Positions 1 through 7,475 of a DNA stretch of 7,555 bases are shown piece after piece (positions within the stretch are counted from its first letter, which is position 1; each line of letters starts with the position of its first letter). The DNA comes from an uncultured Oscillospiraceae bacterium (lineage in GTDB: Bacteria > Bacillota > Clostridia > Oscillospirales > Ruminococcaceae). The stretch lies in contig CABUAH010000074.1 of NCBI GenBank assembly GCA_902489475.1, positions 1 through 7,555 on the forward strand, read 5' to 3'. Position numbers and translations under genes: made by a program. The notes beneath the pieces are model-generated. The model had not been told where the DNA came from. It saw only the letters and a program-made list of their open reading frames with translations, and did no database searches.

Positions 1-6
1 CCTCCG
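1..6 (-). promoter_or_regulatory. Ribosome binding site of a gene starting beyond the left edge
   Basis: Read on the minus strand the last six bases of the window are CGGAGG, a full match to the anti-Shine-Dalgarno core. The radC ribosome binding site in this window has the same six bases. With a promoter 25-35 bases upstream, this implies a separate minus-strand gene whose start codon lies a few bases outside the window. The gene itself cannot be identified. Confidence 0.6.
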
Positions 7-19
7 TGGTTTTTGGTGT

Positions 20-39
20 GTGGTACTTCATTATACCAC
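20..39. repeat. Palindrome over the -10 box, possible operator
   Basis: GTGGTA at 20-25 and TACCAC at 34-39 are perfect 6-base inverted arms separated by 8 bases. One arm overlaps the -10 box and its TG extension; the other covers the expected start site. A third copy of the element (CGTGGT on the plus strand) lies at 5-10, between the start site and the ribosome binding site. The position suits a repressor operator better than a terminator: no T-run follows in either direction, and the upstream arm would not be in the transcript. I do not recognise the motif as the site of a known regulator. Confidence 0.4.
30..38 (-). promoter_or_regulatory. Extended -10 promoter reading out of the left edge
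   Basis: The minus strand reads TGGTATAAT here, a perfect TATAAT -10 box preceded by the TGn extension that can replace a good -35 box. No convincing TTGACA lies 16-18 bases upstream (the hexamer at 17-base spacing is AGTAAA), which fits an extended -10 promoter. Transcription would start near position 23, giving a short leader of about 20 bases before the CGGAGG at the edge. The promoter sits after the stop codon of the VTT gene, so the next gene can be expressed separately from the repair operon. The sequence match is direct; activity is inferred. Confidence 0.55.
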
Positions 40-113
40 GTCTGCTATGACTTTTACTATATGTCCTATTTCATTTTACAATGAACCAAAAACTTAAAAC
101 AAAAAAATATAAA

Positions 114-1154
114 TTATTTGTTTATCACATCAGGTTTAATTTCAGACGCTTTTACAAGCCTTTTCTCAAGGCTTCGGCTCCTGATAAAGGCAGAAGTAAT
201 TGAAACAGTTCCAACTATTATTAAAGAAGTTAGAAAATACTTTCCGCAAGTTGTTGCAAAATAATAAATATTTGCAAATGAATCAATGCTTTTTTCTTCT
301 AAGAAACTATTTCTTCCAATAAAAAATGTATCAGTTGATGACATAAAAAATAAAACACACAGAATAACAGCAGATACAAAATTAATAATAATGCCCGCTC
401 TAAACATTGAATTGATTGCCTTTTTTTGTTTTGCAATATCCTCTTCCGGTTTTAACTTTTGAATGCAAGCCATTATCTTATCCCTGAACAAAATTCCGAT
501 AATTCCGAGATCAACCATAATTATGCATAAAATCACTGAGAAAGTATAATCACCGTTTCTTACTGACGCTCCGAAAACTGCCGCCAAAATCATAAGCGGA
601 AATCTAGCAGGAAGAACATATAAAAAATAATGCTTTGGTTTTACATTCGTAAGAGGTGCAACAAATGAAAGCGTGTCCTTTGGCATTCCTGGAATAAAAT
701 ACAGAATAAAAAAGATTATTTCTACTTTTGAGGAGTCTTCCAAAAATTTAAATTTTTTCAAATCCTTGCCGTCTATAAGAGCTTCAACTATCGGATAGCC
801 AAAAATTCTCACTATGCCAAATACAATGCTCATGCCCAAATAAATACCAATGCACGAATAAACAGATCCCATTACAGAACCGAAAAGCAATCCACCGATA
901 ATTTGAATCGGCGGTATAAGCGGAATAATAACCTGAAGTGCTTGTATTCCGATAAAGATTAAAATTCCGAGAGTTTTTTTGCTTTCGATGTAATTAAAAA
1001 GGCTATTCATTCCTTCATCGGTTTTCAAAACTTTAATTGCAGGAATCAGAGCAATTGTTGCTGCAACCATAAGAGCCAGCATAACTCCTAAAACAATTCC
1101 TCTTGTTACCAGCTTCATTTTTTCTTCTCTTGTTCTTATTCTTTTACTTTCCAT
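114..1154 (-). CDS. VTT-domain (DedA/TVP38-TMEM64 family) membrane protein with C-terminal extension
   Basis: Integral membrane protein of 346 residues, recognised as a member of the VTT/SNARE-associated (TVP38/TMEM64, DedA-like) superfamily. A basic N-terminus precedes a first helix near residues 17-40. The VTT region runs from about 61 to 231. It contains the glycine- and proline-rich re-entrant segment (IPLIPPIQIIGGLLFG), then GIYLGMSIVFGIVRIFG, and the second half-motif FIPGMPKDTLSFVAPLT, which matches the family's PGxP...G/A-L-T pattern. Family members act in lipid scrambling or envelope homeostasis; the substrate here is unknown. About 110 further residues carry two extra helices (about 249-275 and 300-324) beyond the usual VTT length. 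I chose ATG 1154 over GTG 1166 because AAAGGTGA lies 8 bases upstream of the ATG. The start overlaps the preceding gene by 11 bases, suggesting translational coupling. Confidence 0.85.
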   Translation of the reverse strand: MESKRIRTREEKMKLVTRGIVLGVMLALMVAATIALIPAIKVLKTDEGMNSLFNYIESKKTLGILIFIGIQALQVIIPLIPPIQIIGGLLFGSVMGSVYSCIGIYLGMSIVFGIVRIFGYPIVEALIDGKDLKKFKFLEDSSKVEIIFFILYFIPGMPKDTLSFVAPLTNVKPKHYFLYVLPARFPLMILAAVFGASVRNGDYTFSVILCIIMVDLGIIGILFRDKIMACIQKLKPEEDIAKQKKAINSMFRAGIIINFVSAVILCVLFFMSSTDTFFIGRNSFLEEKSIDSFANIYYFATTCGKYFLTSLIIVGTVSITSAFIRSRSLEKRLVKASEIKPDVINK

Positions 1155-1713
1155 CCTGCCTGTCACCTTTTCTAACAGAAAATTTTAGTATCTTTTTGCG
1201 TATCCAATCCAAATATAAGCCCATAAGTCTTCCTATGGCAATGTCATATATCAAAAACACAACATTTGTTACCGCCCAGAAAATATATATTCCGTAACGG
1301 CCGAATTCCCCCATATCTTCCTGAAGACTAGACGATGATATGATGCGAATTGTAATGTTATAATATAAAACAATAAGTAAATTATAAATCAGTAGTTTAA
1401 CAGTATATGATAGTGCTATGGGTTTAATTTTGTCAAGTCTGAGCTTTAAAGTCGGATAAAATCCCATTAAGAAAACGTATAGCAGTGCCGCTTCTTTATC
1501 AGGAACTAAAAGCAATGATAAAACAGAAATAGCGGCATAGGTCAAATAAGACCATGTACTGCTTATTTCAATTGCAATAATTAAAAGCATCGCTCCGCAC
1601 AAAGCAGGAATTACATATACAAACAAAGGCAGAAGCCCTGTCATAAACATAAAAACAATAGATAAGGCAGTTATTATTCCACCGAGGGAAACTTTAAAAC
1701 TCAAGCTTTTCAA
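1144..1713 (-). CDS. Conserved membrane protein, ECF S-component-like
   Basis: Small hydrophobic protein of 189 residues with about six predicted membrane helices (roughly 8-25, 30-48, 52-70, 75-90, 100-122, 138-160) and a basic C-terminal tail. The N-terminus (KSLSFKVSLGGIITALSIVF) and the six-helix plan resemble the substrate-binding S components of ECF vitamin transporters and a clostridial hypothetical family that shares their fold. A conserved-looking segment, VPDKEAALLYVFLMGFYP, lies between helices 3 and 4. No ATPase or EcfT partner is in the window and the substrate cannot be predicted. A longer frame begins at GTG 1728, but GGGAGG at 1721-1726 lies inside that extension. TTG 1713, exactly 7 bases after it, is the better start. 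The gene begins 33 bases after uvrA and overlaps the VTT gene, so it is probably cotranscribed with both. Confidence 0.7.
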   Translation of the reverse strand: MKSLSFKVSLGGIITALSIVFMFMTGLLPLFVYVIPALCGAMLLIIAIEISSTWSYLTYAAISVLSLLLVPDKEAALLYVFLMGFYPTLKLRLDKIKPIALSYTVKLLIYNLLIVLYYNITIRIISSSSLQEDMGEFGRYGIYIFWAVTNVVFLIYDIAIGRLMGLYLDWIRKKILKFSVRKGDRQDGK

Positions 1714-1746
1714 AAGGGTGCCTCCCACCTAAATATACCAATTAAT

Positions 1747-4581
1747 TTATTTTAACACATTTTTTAGATATTGTCCAGTATATGATTCTTTGCAAAGTGC
1801 TATCTCTTCAGGTGTACCGCAGGCCACTATTTCTCCGCCGCCGTTTCCTCCTTCAGGCCCTATATCAATAATGTAATCAGCAGATTTTATAACGTCTAAA
1901 TTATGTTCGATTACTAAAACTGTATTTCCGTTATCGCTAAGCTTTTGTATTACGTCGATAAGCATATGAACGTCAGCTGTGTGAAGTCCGGTTGTTGGCT
2001 CGTCGAGAATGTATATAGTTTTGCCTGTCGGTCTTTTTGAAAGCTCTGTTGCAAGCTTGACCCTTTGAGCCTCTCCACCTGAAAGAGTTGTAGCAGGCTG
2101 TCCGATTTTTATATATCCCAAGCCAACATCAAAAAGAGTTTGAAGCTTTCTGGATATTTTAGGCATGTTTTTGAAAAACTCGCAGCCCTCCTCAACCGTC
2201 ATTTCAAGCACGTCATGAATATTCTTCCCTTTGTATAAAACGTCAAGCGTTTCCCTGTTGTATCGCTTGCCCTTGCAAACCTCACAAGGAACATATATAT
2301 CAGGCAGAAAATGCATCTCTATCTTTAAAATTCCGTCACCTTCACACGCCTCACAGCGTCCGCCTTTCACATTAAATGAAAAGCGCCCGGAATTATATCC
2401 CTTTACCTTTGCATCGTTTGTTGAAGCAAACAGTTCTCTTATATCAGTAAATACTCCTGTATATGTTGCCGGATTTGAGCGAGGTGTTCTTCCTATCGGA
2501 GACTGGTCAATGTTTATAACCTTGTCAAGATTCTCAATTCCGTTTAATTTCTTGAATTTTCCCGAACGTATTTTTGCACGATTCAGCTTTCCTGCAAGTT
2601 CCTTATAAATTATCTCATTGACTAAAGAAGATTTTCCCGATCCTGATACGCCTGTGACGCAGGTGAAAACGCCTAAAGGTATTTTCACATCTATATTTTT
2701 TAGGTTGTTCTGAGATGCTCCTATTACCTCCAAGAAATCTCCGTTGCCCTTTCGTCTTTGAGCCGGAACAGGAATCTTTTTTGCTCCAGATAAATACTGA
2801 CCTGTAATAGACTTCTTGCATTTCATTATTTTATCAGGTGTTCCAGCACAAACAATTTCTCCGCCGTGAATTCCTGCCCCTGGTCCTACGTCAACTATAA
2901 AATCAGCGTTTCTCATTGTATCCTCGTCATGCTCTACAACGATAAGCGTATTTCCCAAATCCCTCAGCTTTTTAAGCGTTGCAATAAGCTTATCGTTATC
3001 CCTTTGATGAAGTCCTATCGACGGCTCGTCAAGAATATACAGTACTCCCATAAGAGAAGATCCGATTTGCGTTGCAAGGCGTATTCTTTGACTTTCACCA
3101 CCGGAAAGAGTGCCGCTTGAACGTGAAAGTGTAAGGTATTCGAGTCCTACGCTCTTCAAAAAGCCCAGCCGCTCTTTAATTTCCTTAATTATTCTTTCGC
3201 CGATCATCAGATCCCGCTTTGACAGCGTTTCACTTAATTTATTAAAGAAGTCAAGTGCCTCTACAACACTCATTTTACAAAGATCGGATATATTTATTCC
3301 ACCGACAGTTACGGCTAAGATTTCTTTTTTCAACCTATCACCGTGACAAACCGGACACTCTTCCTCTGACATACAAGCCTCTATATCCTTTTTTGTATAG
3401 TCGCTTGCTCCATCCTTATAACGTCTTTCAAGAGAATTGATTATTCCCTCAAATTCAGTCTCAAAAGTGCCGCTCCAGCCATTTGATGAGTTTCTGGTGA
3501 TCTTAATCTTCTCACCTTTCGTGCCGTATAGAAGTATATCAATATGCTCCTTTGAAAGCTCCTTTATCGGCTTGTCAAGAGGAATGCCGTACTTTTTGCT
3601 CAGTGCTCTGTAATATGTCATGGCAAACGAATCCTCCGTAAGCGAGTTCCAGCCATTTGCCTTAATTCCCCCCTGTAAAATAGAAAGGTCTTTGTTCGGA
3701 AGTATGAGTTCAGGATCAATCACCTGAAAAACTCCAAGTCCCGTACAATGCTCACACGCACCAAACGGGTTGTTAAAAGAAAACATTCTAGGCGTAAGCT
3801 CACTCATTGAAAAGTCATGATCGGGGCATGAGTAATTCTGTGAAAATAAAAGCTCCTCGCCGCCTATTACATCACACATAACAAGACCGCCGGTTATATG
3901 AGAAATCGTTTCAACGCTGTCAGCAAGGCGGCTTTTTATGCCTTCCTTTATCACAAGTCGGTCAACGACCACTTCGATATTGTGTTTTTTATTCTTCTCA
4001 AGGGTTATTTTTTCCGATAAATCGTAAATAATACCGTCTACTCTTACTCTTACATATCCGGCTTTTCTGGCTCTTTCAAATTCCTTTTGATGCTCGCCCT
4101 TGCGCCCTCTTATTACCGGCGCCAAAAGCTGGATTTTTGTTCCCTCAGGCAGATCGTAAATTTTATCAACTATCTGATCTACTGTCTGCTGCTTGATCTC
4201 TTTTCCGCATATTGGACAATGCGGAACACCTATTCTTGCATACAAAAGACGTAAATAGTCATAAACCTCAGTTACCGTACCTACCGTTGAACGGGGATTT
4301 TTTGAGGTGGTCTTTTGATCTATTGAAATTGCCGGAGACAAGCCCTCAATCGAATCAACGTCAGGCTTTTCCATTTGTCCCAAAAACTGTCTTGCATATG
4401 ACGAAAGAGATTCCATATATCTGCGCTGTCCGTCTGCGAATATGGTGTCAAAGGCAAGCGATGATTTACCTGATCCCGAAAGTCCTGTTATAACAATAAA
4501 CTTGTCCCTTGGGAGAGTTACATCGACATTTTTAAGATTGTGCTCTCTGGCTCCTTTAATTACTATTTTATTGCTTTGCAT
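1747..4581 (-). CDS. uvrA: UvrABC excinuclease subunit A (damage-recognition ATPase)
   Basis: Cytosolic ABC-type ATPase of nucleotide excision repair. A dimer scans DNA, recognises helix distortion and loads UvrB. It is 944 residues, the usual family length (about 940), with two complete nucleotide-binding halves. The first has Walker A GLSGSGKSS at 33-41, signature LSGGE at 492-496, Walker B LYILDEP at 514-520 and H-loop His551. The second has Walker A GVSGSGKSS at 644-652, LSGGE at 833-837, Walker B IYILDEP at 856-862 and H-loop His893. Zinc-binding candidates are CPIC 122-125, CPDH 252-255, CEHC 276-279 and CPVC 409-412. The C-terminal zinc finger that contacts DNA is clear: Cys743/746 and Cys766/769. 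No damaged motif is seen. The N-terminus (MQSNKIVIKGAREHNLKN) matches the family, so ATG 4581 is secure. Its ribosome binding site is weak (AAGGGA about 12 bases away) and the start lies inside the preceding small ORF, suggesting coupled translation. Confidence 0.98.
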   Translation of the reverse strand: MQSNKIVIKGAREHNLKNVDVTLPRDKFIVITGLSGSGKSSLAFDTIFADGQRRYMESLSSYARQFLGQMEKPDVDSIEGLSPAISIDQKTTSKNPRSTVGTVTEVYDYLRLLYARIGVPHCPICGKEIKQQTVDQIVDKIYDLPEGTKIQLLAPVIRGRKGEHQKEFERARKAGYVRVRVDGIIYDLSEKITLEKNKKHNIEVVVDRLVIKEGIKSRLADSVETISHITGGLVMCDVIGGEELLFSQNYSCPDHDFSMSELTPRMFSFNNPFGACEHCTGLGVFQVIDPELILPNKDLSILQGGIKANGWNSLTEDSFAMTYYRALSKKYGIPLDKPIKELSKEHIDILLYGTKGEKIKITRNSSNGWSGTFETEFEGIINSLERRYKDGASDYTKKDIEACMSEEECPVCHGDRLKKEILAVTVGGINISDLCKMSVVEALDFFNKLSETLSKRDLMIGERIIKEIKERLGFLKSVGLEYLTLSRSSGTLSGGESQRIRLATQIGSSLMGVLYILDEPSIGLHQRDNDKLIATLKKLRDLGNTLIVVEHDEDTMRNADFIVDVGPGAGIHGGEIVCAGTPDKIMKCKKSITGQYLSGAKKIPVPAQRRKGNGDFLEVIGASQNNLKNIDVKIPLGVFTCVTGVSGSGKSSLVNEIIYKELAGKLNRAKIRSGKFKKLNGIENLDKVINIDQSPIGRTPRSNPATYTGVFTDIRELFASTNDAKVKGYNSGRFSFNVKGGRCEACEGDGILKIEMHFLPDIYVPCEVCKGKRYNRETLDVLYKGKNIHDVLEMTVEEGCEFFKNMPKISRKLQTLFDVGLGYIKIGQPATTLSGGEAQRVKLATELSKRPTGKTIYILDEPTTGLHTADVHMLIDVIQKLSDNGNTVLVIEHNLDVIKSADYIIDIGPEGGNGGGEIVACGTPEEIALCKESYTGQYLKNVLK

Positions 4582-4681
4582 CTTCTTTCAAATTCCCTTT
4601 CATTAAAAGTTCTATAACTTCATCTTCTGTGTTAAATTCGTCATAATCTCCTGTATAGATTGCAGGGATAATTTGTGCCAT
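4568..4681 (-). CDS. Small acidic ORF between uvrB and uvrA, function unknown
   Basis: An open frame of 37 codons starts at ATG 4681, ends with TAA at 4570-4568 and overlaps the uvrA start by 14 bases in another frame. The product begins MAQIIPAIYTGDYDEF, continues NTEDEVIELLMKGN and ends LKEDAKQ. It is acidic (nine D/E against three K), with a possible short helix in the second half. An in-frame TAA three codons upstream of the ATG fixes the start. There is no good Shine-Dalgarno sequence; the ATG is 26 bases after the uvrB stop, so reinitiation by ribosomes leaving uvrB is possible. It could be a real small protein, a leader-like ORF that couples uvrB to uvrA translation, or chance. I do not recognise a family. 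It fills most of the otherwise empty gap between the two genes. Confidence 0.4.
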   Translation of the reverse strand: MAQIIPAIYTGDYDEFNTEDEVIELLMKGNLKEDAKQ

Positions 4682-4707
4682 AAAACTTTACTGCCATTTT
4701 CAAATTT

Positions 4708-6675
4708 TTATTTTTCTCCCTTAAGCTCAGCAATCTTATCACGCAAATAAGCCGCATGCTCGAACTCAAGCATTTTTGCTGCCTCTTTCATCTGACGTGT
4801 AAGCTTGTCTATAAGCTTTGCAGCTTCCGCCTTACTCATCTTGTTTTTCTGACGAGCGGAGTATTCTACCTCTTCCTTGCTTGAAATTTCAATTACATCA
4901 CGAATATCCTTGATAATTGTTTTAGGAGTAATACCGTGTTCTTCATTGAACTTAGTTTGTATGCTTCTTCTTCGCTCAGTCTCCGAAATGGCACGCTCCA
5001 TAGAACGTGTAACCGAATCGGCATACATTATTACCTTTCCGTTCTCATTTCTTGCTGCCCGTCCTATAGTCTGAACAAGCGAACTCTCAGAACGCAAAAA
5101 TCCTTCTTTATCGGCATCTAAAATCGCAACCAATGACACTTCCGGTATATCAAGTCCCTCACGAAGCAAATTGATTCCGACAAGCACGTCAAACTCACCG
5201 AGCCTCAAATCCCTCATTATCTCCATGCGCTCAATAGTATCAATATCATGGTGCATATATCTGACTTTTATCTTGTATCCTTTTAAATATTCCGTTAGAT
5301 CCTCAGCCATTTTCTTGGTCAAGGTTGTTACAAGCACTCTCTCATGACGTTCAATTCTCGCATTTATCTCAAACAAAAGATCATCTATCTGTCCCTCTGT
5401 AGGTCTGACATCAATAAGCGGATCTAAAAGACCTGTAGGACGAATAACCTGTTCGACTATTTGCTTAGACTTATCCCTTTCAAAATCTCCGGGTGTTGCC
5501 GATACAAACACAATTTGATTCAGTCTTTCGTAAAACTCATCAAACTTTAGCGGTCTGTTATCAGCAGCAGACGGAAGTCTGAAGCCGTAATCTATAAGTG
5601 TGTTTTTTCTCGCCCTGTCGCCTGCGTACATTCCTCTTACCTGCGGAATAGAAACGTGCGACTCATCGACGAACAACAAAAAGTCATCCGGAAAAAAGTC
5701 CAAAAGCGTAAACGGCACAGCTCCCGGTTCCCGTCCTGCAAGAACTCGTGAATAGTTTTCAATTCCGCTGCAAAAGCCAATTTCCTGAAGCATTTCTATA
5801 TCGTAATTCGTCCGCTGAGCAATTCTCTGTGCTTCTATAAGCAGATTCTTGTCAGTAAAGTATTTTATTCGCTCGTCAAGCTCACGGCGGATTTCTTCAA
5901 TCGCACCGGACATTTTATCAGCGCCGACTATATAATGAGATGCAGGAAAAACTGCAGCATGACTCAGAACAGATAAAACATTGCCTGTAATAACATCAAT
6001 CTCACTTATTCTGTCAACTTCATCGCCAAAAAATTCAACTCGTATCGCCTTGTCCGTATAGCTTGCAGGATAAATTTCCACAACATCTCCACGAACTCTG
6101 AACTTGTTTCGTTCAAAAGCAATGTCATTTCTTTCATACTGCAACGTAACCAGCTTCTTCAAAAGCACATCACGAGGCAATTCCATTCCTTGCCTTATTG
6201 ATATTACCATGGACTTGTATTCAGCCGGATCTCCAAGTGAATAAATGCATGATACGGAAGCGACTATAATAACATCCCGCCTTTCGGAAAGCGCAGAGGT
6301 TGCCGAATGGCGAAGCTTATCAATTTCATTGTTTATCGAAGCGTCCTTTTCAATATAAACATCTGTGCTTGGGATATAAGCCTCAGGCTGATAGTAGTCA
6401 TAATAAGATACAAAATACTCTACGGCATTTTCAGGAAAAAATTCTTTAAATTCACTGCAAAGCTGAGCTGCCAAAATTTTATTATGTGCTAAAACCAACG
6501 TCGGACGGTTAACCCTTGCAATTACATTTGCCATGGTAAATGTTTTGCCGGAGCCTGTAACACCCAGTAAAGTCTGTTCTTTATATCCGTTGTTTATTCC
6601 ATTTACAAGTGCGTCAACAGCCTGCGGCTGATCGCCTGACAATTTATAATCAGATACAAGTTTGAAATGATCCAT
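4708..6675 (-). CDS. uvrB: UvrABC excinuclease subunit B (damage-verifying helicase)
   Basis: Second subunit of nucleotide excision repair. UvrA loads it at a lesion; it verifies the damage with ATP-driven strand separation and recruits UvrC for incision. The protein is 655 residues, the normal length. Visible motifs are Walker A GVTGSGKT at 38-45, the tyrosine-rich beta-hairpin (YYDYYQPEAYIP, 91-102) that inserts between the DNA strands, the DESH Walker B at 337-340, LREGLDIPE at 504-512 and helicase motif VI QTIGRAARN at 535-543. The C-terminal UVR domain (about 620-654), which binds UvrC, is intact. A longer frame begins at TTG 6687, but GGAGA at 6681-6685 lies within it, 5 bases before ATG 6675. 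The family's usual N-terminus (here MDHFKLVSDYKLSGDQPQA) also begins at that ATG. The gene follows radC by 41 bases with no terminator, and uvrA lies downstream, a common repair pairing in Firmicutes. Confidence 0.98.
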   Translation of the reverse strand: MDHFKLVSDYKLSGDQPQAVDALVNGINNGYKEQTLLGVTGSGKTFTMANVIARVNRPTLVLAHNKILAAQLCSEFKEFFPENAVEYFVSYYDYYQPEAYIPSTDVYIEKDASINNEIDKLRHSATSALSERRDVIIVASVSCIYSLGDPAEYKSMVISIRQGMELPRDVLLKKLVTLQYERNDIAFERNKFRVRGDVVEIYPASYTDKAIRVEFFGDEVDRISEIDVITGNVLSVLSHAAVFPASHYIVGADKMSGAIEEIRRELDERIKYFTDKNLLIEAQRIAQRTNYDIEMLQEIGFCSGIENYSRVLAGREPGAVPFTLLDFFPDDFLLFVDESHVSIPQVRGMYAGDRARKNTLIDYGFRLPSAADNRPLKFDEFYERLNQIVFVSATPGDFERDKSKQIVEQVIRPTGLLDPLIDVRPTEGQIDDLLFEINARIERHERVLVTTLTKKMAEDLTEYLKGYKIKVRYMHHDIDTIERMEIMRDLRLGEFDVLVGINLLREGLDIPEVSLVAILDADKEGFLRSESSLVQTIGRAARNENGKVIMYADSVTRSMERAISETERRRSIQTKFNEEHGITPKTIIKDIRDVIEISSKEEVEYSARQKNKMSKAEAAKLIDKLTRQMKEAAKMLEFEHAAYLRDKIAELKGEK

Positions 6676-6716
6676 ATTAATCTCCAAAATCTGTTGCTAA
6701 CAAATTAAAAATCGAT

Positions 6717-7415
6717 TTACAAAAAGCTCATTACCCCACATTGACGCATAGAAAGGACCTCTCCTTTTCCAACGATAATGTGATCTAAAATGTCGATTCC
6801 GATAGGCTTTAATTTCCCAAAAAGATTGTTTGTAAAGGAAATATCTTCCTTTGTTGGTTTTGGGAATGTATCGGGATGATTATGAGAAAGAATAATGTGC
6901 TGCGTATTTGAATCAAAAGCTGCTTTTGCAACCATTCTCGCCGTCACTACTACTTCGCTTGAAGAACCGACAGCCAGCGTATTGCAGGAAACAACCTGTA
7001 AATTGTTGTCAAGACAGCACACCTTAAATTCTTCGTCTTTAACACCAATATAAAGCGATGTAAAATACTTCTTTACAAAATCCATGTTATCCATCGAAAG
7101 CGCTTTATCAGGCGTAACTTGATAATATCTCAGCATCTGTGGAATAAGTTTCAGTAAAACCGCTGAGTTTTCACTTATATTTTTAACTTCACAAAGCGAC
7201 TTAACCGGTGCGTCAAATACTGCCGTAAGGTTTCCAAAACGATTTATAAGCTCATGAGCTATATCATTAGTATTCCTCTGCGGGATTGAATAAAACAACA
7301 AAAGTTCGAGAGCTTCATGCGGTTCTAATGCCTCAATTCCGTTTTCTAAAAATTTTTGCTTTAACCGCTGTCTATGTCCTTGATGAATATTATTTTCCTT
7401 TGTTTTTTCTTTCAT
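6717..7415 (-). CDS. radC: RadC-family JAB/MPN-domain protein (short clostridial form)
   Basis: Cytosolic protein of 232 residues in the RadC family, named for an old repair phenotype in E. coli; its biochemical role remains unsettled. The N-terminal part (GHRQRLKQKF, then LEPHEALELLLFYSIP and NDIAHELI) is the RadC helical region leading into a helix-hairpin-helix-like segment near residues 70-92. The C-terminal half is the JAB/JAMM fold, with metal-site motif HNHP (His178, His180), Asp191 and an upstream acidic pair at 128-129. The usual HNHPSGDPxPSxxD reads HNHPDTFPKPTKED here, so Thr188 replaces the usual Ser. An earlier ATG at 7448 adds 11 residues, but CGGAGG at 7420-7425 lies inside that extension, 4 bases before ATG 7415, which I prefer. 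It is the first gene of the apparent operon, ahead of uvrB. Confidence 0.9.
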   Translation of the reverse strand: MKEKTKENNIHQGHRQRLKQKFLENGIEALEPHEALELLLFYSIPQRNTNDIAHELINRFGNLTAVFDAPVKSLCEVKNISENSAVLLKLIPQMLRYYQVTPDKALSMDNMDFVKKYFTSLYIGVKDEEFKVCCLDNNLQVVSCNTLAVGSSSEVVVTARMVAKAAFDSNTQHIILSHNHPDTFPKPTKEDISFTNNLFGKLKPIGIDILDHIIVGKGEVLSMRQCGVMSFL

Positions 7416-7419
7416 AATT

Positions 7420-7425
7420 CCTCCG
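7420..7425 (-). promoter_or_regulatory. Ribosome binding site deciding the radC start
   Basis: The minus strand reads CGGAGG followed by AATT and ATG (7415). The 4-base spacer is slightly short but usable. The alternative ATG 7448 is preceded only by TTCAGAAA, with no Shine-Dalgarno match, so the downstream start is preferred. Confidence 0.6.
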
Positions 7426-7475
7426 GAATAAAAATAGTGTTTCTGCATTTTCTGAATTTATTTAAAAATCAACTT

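Noticed and set aside
70..113. Intrinsic terminator after the VTT gene (TTCATT-TTAC-AATGAA inverted repeat at 70-85 plus T-runs)
   Set aside because: The stem is six weak AT-rich pairs, and the T-runs on the minus strand lie before the hairpin rather than after it. No other convincing hairpin with a T-tract is seen in 1-113.
2231..2608. Plus-strand open frame of 125 codons inside uvrA
   Set aside because: It lies wholly antisense to strongly conserved UvrA sequence including the zinc finger, has no ribosome binding site or recognisable domain, and is a shadow frame. The same holds for the other plus-strand frames within uvrA and uvrB, and the minus-strand 2615-2821 frame.
4641..4697. 18-codon ORF from ATG 4697 as a separate gene
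   Set aside because: It has no Shine-Dalgarno sequence, is very short and overlaps the better-placed 37-codon frame. I mention it only as a possible competing start.
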